A DNA stretch of 53,390 nucleotides from Actinomycetota bacterium. Its GTDB lineage: Bacteria; Actinomycetota; Rubrobacteria; Rubrobacterales; Rubrobacteraceae. Below, one piece after another: positions 48,187-53,390 of the stretch; position 1 is the stretch's first letter, and every line of letters starts with the position of its first letter. Made by a program: the position numbers and the translations under genes. Below the pieces are notes generated by a model that had not been told where the DNA came from, did not search any database, and saw nothing but the letters and a program-made list of their open reading frames with translations. The stretch lies in assembly GCA_902810695.1 (NCBI GenBank), contig CADDYV010000021.1:1-53390 (forward strand), given 5' to 3'.

Positions 48187-49662
48187 TCAATCGTCGGCAA
48201 GTATTGATCCCACGCGTTCACCTAGAGTCCTGTCCCTGCGATAGAGGATGAGCGCGTAAACGAGCGCAGCGACTATTACCCCTAGCGAGATCCAGGGGAA
48301 GTAACTGAACGGCGCGGGCTGTCCTGGCTTGACGAGCTCGTAGAGCGGATACGCTATGGCGATGACACCAAGAGCAGGCAGAATCAGGTGCTTTAAAAGA
48401 TGAAACTCTTCGGGATGGTAGCGATGATAGTAGAGGGGTAGGGCGAGGTTGGTTACCAGATAGGTGAGCGAGACCAGGATCGAGCCCAGCGTTGCCACCT
48501 CGCCAAAGAACTCTACGGGGTCTACCCTCCAGCCGAAGATATACACGATTCCCAGGGTCAGCCCCAGAAAGACCACGAAGCTCGCCCAGGGGGTGCGGTA
48601 GCGTTCGGAAACCTTCGCTATCCAGGCGGGCAGAAGACCTTCCCTGGCGGAGTTGAAGATTATCCTCGCCTGGGAGTTGGAGGCGGAGATCAAAGCCCCA
48701 AGCGTCGAGGTAAATCCGGCCAGATAAGCCAAAAATACGAACACCCCTAACACGCTCTTTGCCGCTGCGATAAACGGAACGCTTGCCGAGGAGAGATTCT
48801 TGGCGTTGAGGTCGAACCCCACCACCGTGGCGTAGGCGAGCAGCAGGTAGGTGGCGGTCATCAAGAGTATGCTGGAGAAGATCGCCTTTCCCACGTTGCG
48901 CCTCGGGTCGTTGGTTTCCTCCGCCAGCGATGCGGAGTTTTCCCAGCCAATGAACATGTAGATGGCTATAGGGAAGCCAAGAGCCAGCCCCGCTGCCCCC
49001 TTAGACAGATGCGAGGGGCTGAACGGGGCCATGGAGATGCTCGAGGCGTGCTCTACAAGCAGGGCGACGGCCACCACCACGAGCAGCAGCAACTCGAAGG
49101 CGAAGAACACCCCCGCCCACTTGGTAGAGAGCTTGACCCCCGATATCATCAGGTAGAGCGCACCCAGGGTGAAGATCAGGGTCAGAAGCTGCCAGGGAAT
49201 GTCAACGGGGGTGTAGTTGCGGATGATGATCTCGGTCCAGCCCCCGGAGATGGTGGCAACCGAAGCGATGGCGATGATGTATCCGGCCCCGATCACAACC
49301 GCGGTGGTGATCGCCACTACCGGACCAAACGTCTTGCCGATGAAGGTAACAAATGAACCCGTCGAGGGGATCGCACGCGAGAACTGGGCCAGCGTATTGC
49401 CCAGAAGCGCGATGGCGATGGCCGCGAGGACTATGGTAAGCGGCGAGGCCACACCGGCTGCGGCGGCGATGAGCGCGAAGCTGAAATAGAAGCTCATGGC
49501 CGGGGCGATGTTCGCCATCGTCGAGGCGGCGATGTCGAGCAACTGCAGCGCACCTCTTTGCAAACGTCTGACTTCTTGTGCGCCGGTTGCGGCAGTTGAT
49601 AAGCCGCCGCTGGCAGAGTTGCTTTTTACCGGACCGCGGCCTTCACCGGTTCCGTCATCCAC
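48187..49662 (-). CDS. Amino acid permease (APC superfamily)
   Basis: A 491-residue transporter with 12-14 membrane segments. The first segment after the soluble N-terminus has the APC pattern (DIAASTMANIAPAMSFYFSF), and the sixth region contains GFPIAIYMFIGWENSASLAEETNDPRRNVGKAI (about 228-260), with the conserved Glu-rich substrate loop. It imports amino acids or amines; substrate not determinable. The start is GTG at 49662-49660 with AAGGG upstream. It is divergent from the GntR gene, which may regulate it. Confidence 0.9.
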   Translation of the reverse strand: MDDGTGEGRGPVKSNSASGGLSTAATGAQEVRRLQRGALQLLDIAASTMANIAPAMSFYFSFALIAAAAGVASPLTIVLAAIAIALLGNTLAQFSRAIPSTGSFVTFIGKTFGPVVAITTAVVIGAGYIIAIASVATISGGWTEIIIRNYTPVDIPWQLLTLIFTLGALYLMISGVKLSTKWAGVFFAFELLLLVVVAVALLVEHASSISMAPFSPSHLSKGAAGLALGFPIAIYMFIGWENSASLAEETNDPRRNVGKAIFSSILLMTATYLLLAYATVVGFDLNAKNLSSASVPFIAAAKSVLGVFVFLAYLAGFTSTLGALISASNSQARIIFNSAREGLLPAWIAKVSERYRTPWASFVVFLGLTLGIVYIFGWRVDPVEFFGEVATLGSILVSLTYLVTNLALPLYYHRYHPEEFHLLKHLILPALGVIAIAYPLYELVKPGQPAPFSYFPWISLGVIVAALVYALILYRRDRTLGERVGSILADD

Positions 49663-49912
49663 TTTCTTTCCCTTTCACCCTGCCTCGTGCAGATCCCCGA
49701 AACCCTGGTTTCTCGTTATATCACGAATCAGATGACAGATGCCGCCAGGATGAGTTCAGGATCAAATTAGTCGGCAAGCTGGTCTGCCGTTCGAGCACTC
49801 CCGGATACTTGAGGTTTTGTCGAGCACCATAGCTAGGACGCACCTGTTCGACCCTATAATAAACATTATATGTACGTGCCCATAAACTATTGATAAGGGA
49901 ATCCGCATAGAA
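49663..49912. promoter_or_regulatory. Divergent control region between permease and GntR regulator
   Basis: Contains a TATAAT at 49854-49859 on the plus strand as likely -10 box of the GntR gene, followed by an AT-rich near-palindrome ACATTATATGT (49863-49873). The latter could be an autoregulatory site. No -35 box is clear. Confidence 0.4.
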
Positions 49913-50647
49913 ATGTCCGAGAACCGCCCACAAGGAGGATTTTTTAGTTCGGCAGGCGAAACCGGCGATTCATTATTTGCGCCTTATGCCACCAGGGAGT
50001 TGAAGCGTGGGAAGACGAGCGATGCCGTAGCCGAGATCTTGCGCGAGGCGATACTGGATGGCGTGCTCCAACCTTCTACCTGGTTGCGCGAGAGCGAGCT
50101 CGCGCGAGAATTGTCGGTGAGCCGTACGCCGGTGCGCGAGGCGTTGCGGCGCCTCTCTGCGGAAGGGCTGGTCGTCGTCACAGCGAATCAGGGCGCGATC
50201 GTTGCCCGCATAACCCTCGAAGATATCCTCGAAATCTACGCCGTTCGCGAGAACCTGGAAGGGCTGGCGGCGCAGCTAGCGGCCCGACACCGCTCTGAAG
50301 AGCAGATCGAGCAACTCGAAGATGTAATGAGCAGGATGCACGACGCAGCAGCCGCCGGGAGTAACCCTTCGGAGCTATCCAGGCTGAACCTGGAGTTCCA
50401 CAAGATCATCAGGAAGGCTTCCAGCAACCGGCTGCTGGACCGGTTCCTGACCCAGATCGAACACTCCGTCCGGCGCTTCGGAAGAACAACCTACGAGATA
50501 CCAGAGTGGGTCGAGAGATCCCTCGAACAACACACCCAGATAGTCGAAGCCATAAAAGAACGCAACGGCGAGGCAGCGCAGCAACTGGCGACCGAGCACA
50601 TGCGTAACGCACGCAAACTGCGAATAGAGATGCTCGTCGAGCAGTAG
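49913..50647 (+). CDS. GntR family transcriptional regulator (FadR/FCD type)
   Basis: A 244-residue regulator. The winged helix-turn-helix covers about 30-95 (KTSDAVAEILREAILDGVLQ, STWLRESELARELSVSRTPV, REALRRLSAEGLVVV). The effector domain (about 105-235) is all-helical FCD type (EDILEIYAVRENLEGLAAQLAA; LNLEFHKIIRKAS; HTQIVEAIKERNGEAAQQLATEHM), where Asp/His residues hold a metal near a carboxylic acid ligand. FCD regulators usually respond to organic acids and repress. The next gene is an MFS transporter followed by a TcuA-like flavoprotein, so it likely represses that unit through the repeats at 50698-50718. ATG 49913 has only a weak ribosome site. Confidence 0.9.
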   Translation: MSENRPQGGFFSSAGETGDSLFAPYATRELKRGKTSDAVAEILREAILDGVLQPSTWLRESELARELSVSRTPVREALRRLSAEGLVVVTANQGAIVARITLEDILEIYAVRENLEGLAAQLAARHRSEEQIEQLEDVMSRMHDAAAAGSNPSELSRLNLEFHKIIRKASSNRLLDRFLTQIEHSVRRFGRTTYEIPEWVERSLEQHTQIVEAIKERNGEAAQQLATEHMRNARKLRIEMLVEQ

Positions 50648-50673
50648 CACGTGAACCCAGAGAGCCCTTCTGC

Positions 50674-50718
50674 TTGATCTCTCCCTTTATTCCTATTAGT
50701 ATACAATCAGTATACAAT
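50674..50718 (+). promoter_or_regulatory. Promoter with tandem operator in front of the MFS-flavoprotein unit
   Basis: TTGATC (50674-50679), a 17-base spacer and TAGTAT (50697-50702) form a sigma-A type promoter. AGTATACAAT occurs twice in direct repeat with 11-base spacing (50698-50707 and 50709-50718), covering the -10 box and the start region. Each copy contains GTATAC, as in operators of FadR-type GntR regulators. Binding would block transcription. Confidence 0.6.
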
Positions 50719-50760
50719 TTCTGGTGATAGGAAAATGTTAGCCGGGTAAGGGGGTTAGAG

Positions 50761-52200
50761 TTGTCAGAGGGCACCGTCGGGCGTGTGGGGGTTGCGCGTT
50801 ACCTTGACAGCCTGCCGATAGGAGCATTTCACCGCCGGGTCATACTGGCCCTATGCTTTGCTTTTTTCTTCGAGCTTGGGGACATAAATACTTTCTCCTA
50901 TGCGGCCCCGGGACTGACGAAGTATGCGAACTTCGGTGTGTCGGAGGTATCTGCGGTCACATCCGCCGGGTTCTTCGGGATGTTCGCTGGTGCATCCGTG
51001 GGAGGATGGTTCTCCGATCTCATCGGTCGCAGAAGGGCGCTTATTTACAGCATAGTCTGGTACTCGGTCTTCTCGCTGGCCAACGCGCTTGTTCCTGCCG
51101 AAGAGGTGCCGATTTTGATCGCGCGCCTTCTGACCGGGTTCGGGCTTTCGGCGATGACGGTCACCGCGATCACGTACCTCGCCGAGGTATTCCCGGCCGA
51201 CAAGCGTGGTCGCTACCAGGCTCTGACGTTGGGCATCGGGCTGCTCGGCATACCCGTAACCTCGTGGGTCGCCAAATTCGTCGTCGGGCTCGGACCGAAC
51301 GGGTGGAGGCTGGTCTTCGTATTCGGGGCGCTCGGGATCCTGTTCCTGTTCCTCTTCTGGGCTCTCCCCGAGTCGCCACGCTGGCTAGAAGACCACGGGC
51401 GGCACGGGGAGGCGAGAGCCGCCATAGGGCACATAGGCAGGATGTCGGGGGAAACCCGGCTAACCGAGAGTGCCTTGGCCGCAGGTAGCCGCGAAGATGA
51501 GGACGAGGGGCGGGGGCTTGAAGAGGGAGAAGTACCCAGAAGGCTCGCCAGCTTGCGCCTGATCTGGCGCGCGCCTTACATCCAGCGCACCGCGATGCTC
51601 TGGATCACCTGGTCCTTTCAGACGGTCGGATTCTACGGTTTCGTGGCCTGGGTGCCGGAGTTGCTGTTGAAGCACGGATTTTCACTCGTCGAGTCGCTGA
51701 CATGGGCGGCTGTGATCAGCCTCGGCAACATTCCGGGGGCATTCATCGCATACCCCATCTCCGACAGGTTGGGCAGGAAATGGTCAATAGCAGCCGTGTC
51801 TATCGCCATTGCCGTGTGTGGGCTGCTCTACGGGCTCACGTTCAATACGGTAACGATTGCCATCTTCGGGTTCCTCACCACCATGTTCCTGCAGGCTTTC
51901 GCCGCCCTGATCTACGCCTATACTCCCGAGCAGTACAGGACGGATATCAGGAACGCAGGCTCTGGCTTCGCCTACGGTATCGGTCGTCTCGCCAACGTCG
52001 TAGGCCCGCTCATAATAGGCGCCATTTTCGCGTCTTTGGGTTACGTGCCCGTATTCGTCTTCATAGCCATCTGCTGGATCGTCTGCGCCCTGACCGTTGG
52101 CTTTTTGGGCCCTCGCACCGAACGCAGGGCTCTCGAAACGATAAACGAGGCCGAGGAAGGCTCCACGAAGCCCCGGGCTTACGAAAGCTACCAGCAATAG
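50761..52200 (+). CDS. MFS transporter for an organic acid or related metabolite
   Basis: A 479-residue transporter with 12 membrane segments. Motif A is GGWFSDLIGRRRALIYS (about 81-97), and ARLLTGFGLSAMTVTAITYLAEVFPADKRGRY is the segment 4-5 signature (about 121-152) shared by the sugar-porter, AAHS and citrate/tricarballylate groups. The central loop (about 215-260) is charged. The start is TTG at 50761 with GGGGG upstream. The gene is between a GntR regulator and a TcuA-like flavoprotein gene 22 bases downstream, so uptake of a carboxylic acid substrate is likely. Confidence 0.9.
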   Translation: MSEGTVGRVGVARYLDSLPIGAFHRRVILALCFAFFFELGDINTFSYAAPGLTKYANFGVSEVSAVTSAGFFGMFAGASVGGWFSDLIGRRRALIYSIVWYSVFSLANALVPAEEVPILIARLLTGFGLSAMTVTAITYLAEVFPADKRGRYQALTLGIGLLGIPVTSWVAKFVVGLGPNGWRLVFVFGALGILFLFLFWALPESPRWLEDHGRHGEARAAIGHIGRMSGETRLTESALAAGSREDEDEGRGLEEGEVPRRLASLRLIWRAPYIQRTAMLWITWSFQTVGFYGFVAWVPELLLKHGFSLVESLTWAAVISLGNIPGAFIAYPISDRLGRKWSIAAVSIAIAVCGLLYGLTFNTVTIAIFGFLTTMFLQAFAALIYAYTPEQYRTDIRNAGSGFAYGIGRLANVVGPLIIGAIFASLGYVPVFVFIAICWIVCALTVGFLGPRTERRALETINEAEEGSTKPRAYESYQQ

Positions 52201-52222
52201 CAGTGAAAGGAGCCTGTCAATT

Positions 52223-53390
52223 GTGAACGCTCGCTACGATGTCGTAGTCGTAGGGGGAGGCAACGCGGCTTTTTGCGCGGCGCATGCGGCCCGCGAGCAA
52301 GTGGAGCGGGTGCTGGTTCTCGAGAAGGCTCCCGAGCAGTGGGCCGGAGGCAACAGCTACTTCACCGCCGGCGCATTCCGCACCACCTACGCGGGACTCG
52401 AAGAGCTAAAACCGCTGCTTGATGAAGCCGATAGCGACATACTCTCCCGAACGGAACTGCCGCCTTACACCCCCGATGATCTGCTGCATGACATGAAGCG
52501 GGTTACCCAGGGGCGCTCGAATACCTTGCTGGCAAAGATCCTGGCCACAGAAGCGTACGAGGTAGTGAAGTGGCTCAAAGAGAAGGGTATCCGCTGGCGC
52601 CTCATGTACGAGCGCCAGTCTTATCAGGTGGACGGCAAGCACCGCTTCTGGGGCAACCTGGTGCTGGGGACGGTAGGGGGCGGCAAGGGGCTCATGAAGC
52701 AGCATACAGCCGCAGCTCGTGAGGCGGGCATCGAGGTGCGTTACGGGCACGCGGTACGCTCGCTGCTCGGCGACGGTAGAGAAGGCGTAAGGGGTGTTGT
52801 GTGCGAGAGCGATGGAGAGGTACGTGAGATAGAAGCAGAAGCGGTCGTGCTGGCCTGCGGGGGTTTTGAGTCTGATGCGCGGATGCGGGCCCAGTATCTG
52901 GGGCCTGGCTGGGATCTCGCGAAAGTGCGGGGTACCCCGTATAACACCGGTGACGGTCTGCAGATGGCGCTGGATCTCGGAGCCCAGCCATACGGTCACT
53001 GGAGCGGCTGCCACTCTACGGCGTGGGACGCGAACGCCCCAGAGGTCGGCGACCTCGAACTCACCAACCTTCTGACCAAACAGTCCTACCCTCTGGGAAT
53101 CGTCGTGAACGCCGAGGGCAGGCGTTTTGTTGATGAGGGAGCGGATTTCCGCAACTACACCTACGCCAAGTACGGGGCCGATATCCTGCGCCAGCCCGGA
53201 GCCATCGCCTACCAGCTCTTCGACGCCAAAACCGAACCTCTGCTTAGGCAGGACGAGTACACCGCTCCCGGTGTATCCAGATTCGAGGCAGACACCGTGC
53301 GCGAGCTTGCCAAGAAGATGGGCTTGGACCCGGAAAGCCTGCAAAAGACGGTCCAAGAGTTCAACTCCGCTATCCAGCCCGGCGGGTTCA
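52223..53390 (+). CDS. FAD-dependent dehydrogenase, TcuA (tricarballylate dehydrogenase)-like, partial
   Basis: The first 389 codons are present; the gene leaves the window at the right end. GTG 52223 has AAAGGAG 10 bases upstream. The N-terminus YDVVVVGGGNAAFCAAHAAR is a Rossmann FAD-binding motif (GxGxxA), followed by EKAPEQWAGGNSYFTAGAFR, the fumarate reductase/succinate dehydrogenase flavoprotein pattern as in TcuA. Later AVVLACGGFESDARMRAQYL and YTYAKYGADILRQPGAIAYQ regions fit the family. Tricarballylate, aconitate-like or similar acids are candidate substrates. It would act on what the preceding MFS protein imports. Confidence 0.87.
   Translation, partial: MNARYDVVVVGGGNAAFCAAHAAREQVERVLVLEKAPEQWAGGNSYFTAGAFRTTYAGLEELKPLLDEADSDILSRTELPPYTPDDLLHDMKRVTQGRSNTLLAKILATEAYEVVKWLKEKGIRWRLMYERQSYQVDGKHRFWGNLVLGTVGGGKGLMKQHTAAAREAGIEVRYGHAVRSLLGDGREGVRGVVCESDGEVREIEAEAVVLACGGFESDARMRAQYLGPGWDLAKVRGTPYNTGDGLQMALDLGAQPYGHWSGCHSTAWDANAPEVGDLELTNLLTKQSYPLGIVVNAEGRRFVDEGADFRNYTYAKYGADILRQPGAIAYQLFDAKTEPLLRQDEYTAPGVSRFEADTVRELAKKMGLDPESLQKTVQEFNSAIQPGGF

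Overview
The window looks like a chromosomal piece of a Rubrobacter-type actinomycete. This is an inference from GC-rich coding with many GTG/TTG starts, universal stress protein and ABC1-kinase sequences that resemble those I know from Rubrobacter, and signs of leaderless genes; no rRNA or whole-genome signal is present to prove it. There is one tRNA and no CRISPR array.

Region 1 (1-10.8 kb, mostly minus strand) is peptide uptake and muropeptide processing. A DppD/OppD-type ATPase (cut by the window edge), two permeases and a Tat-lipoprotein binding protein are followed upstream by a DUF1028 protein, a class A beta-lactamase-like serine hydrolase and an SH3-NlpC/P60 endopeptidase of the YkfC type. 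The last two lack signal peptides, so they probably cut imported wall peptides in the cytoplasm. A GNAT acetyltransferase separates this from a second permease/binding protein/permease set without its own ATPase in view.

Region 2 (10.9-25.9 kb) is core and envelope functions: an ECF sigma / anti-sigma / bactofilin-like membrane protein operon with 4-nt gene overlaps, a YugP-like protease, a TPR-like protein with a DUF2723 membrane protein, FabI, DnaB, and ribosomal proteins L9, S18 and S6 with no ssb between S6 and S18. Then come a LolD/MacB-type ABC exporter, a Yip1-like membrane protein, DUF309, an FmdB-type zinc ribbon and a cupin.

Region 3 (25.9-33.6 kb) is efflux: three tandem MFS transporters divergent from a MerR regulator with a palindromic operator, a fourth MFS gene behind a structured leader with a short ORF, and an aldo/keto reductase.

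Region 4 (33.6-41.3 kb) is an eroding integrated element at a tRNA-Ala(TGC). Its integrase carries a one-base frameshift. It holds a SAM riboswitch in front of a frameshifted small gene, a class I c-di-GMP riboswitch in front of an intact secreted beta-helix protein, two inactivated cyclic-phosphate-processing receiver (cREC) genes, a 109-nt closed stem-loop of unknown class, a secreted-repeat lipoprotein and long gene-poor stretches.

Region 5 (41.3-53.4 kb) is metabolic: a methylmalonate-semialdehyde dehydrogenase and zinc alcohol dehydrogenase pair, a cupin, adenine deaminase, a rearrangement scar where a truncated USP-ABC1 kinase gene meets a truncated nucleotidyl cyclase head to head, an amino acid permease, and a GntR-controlled MFS transporter with a TcuA-like flavoprotein that runs off the window.
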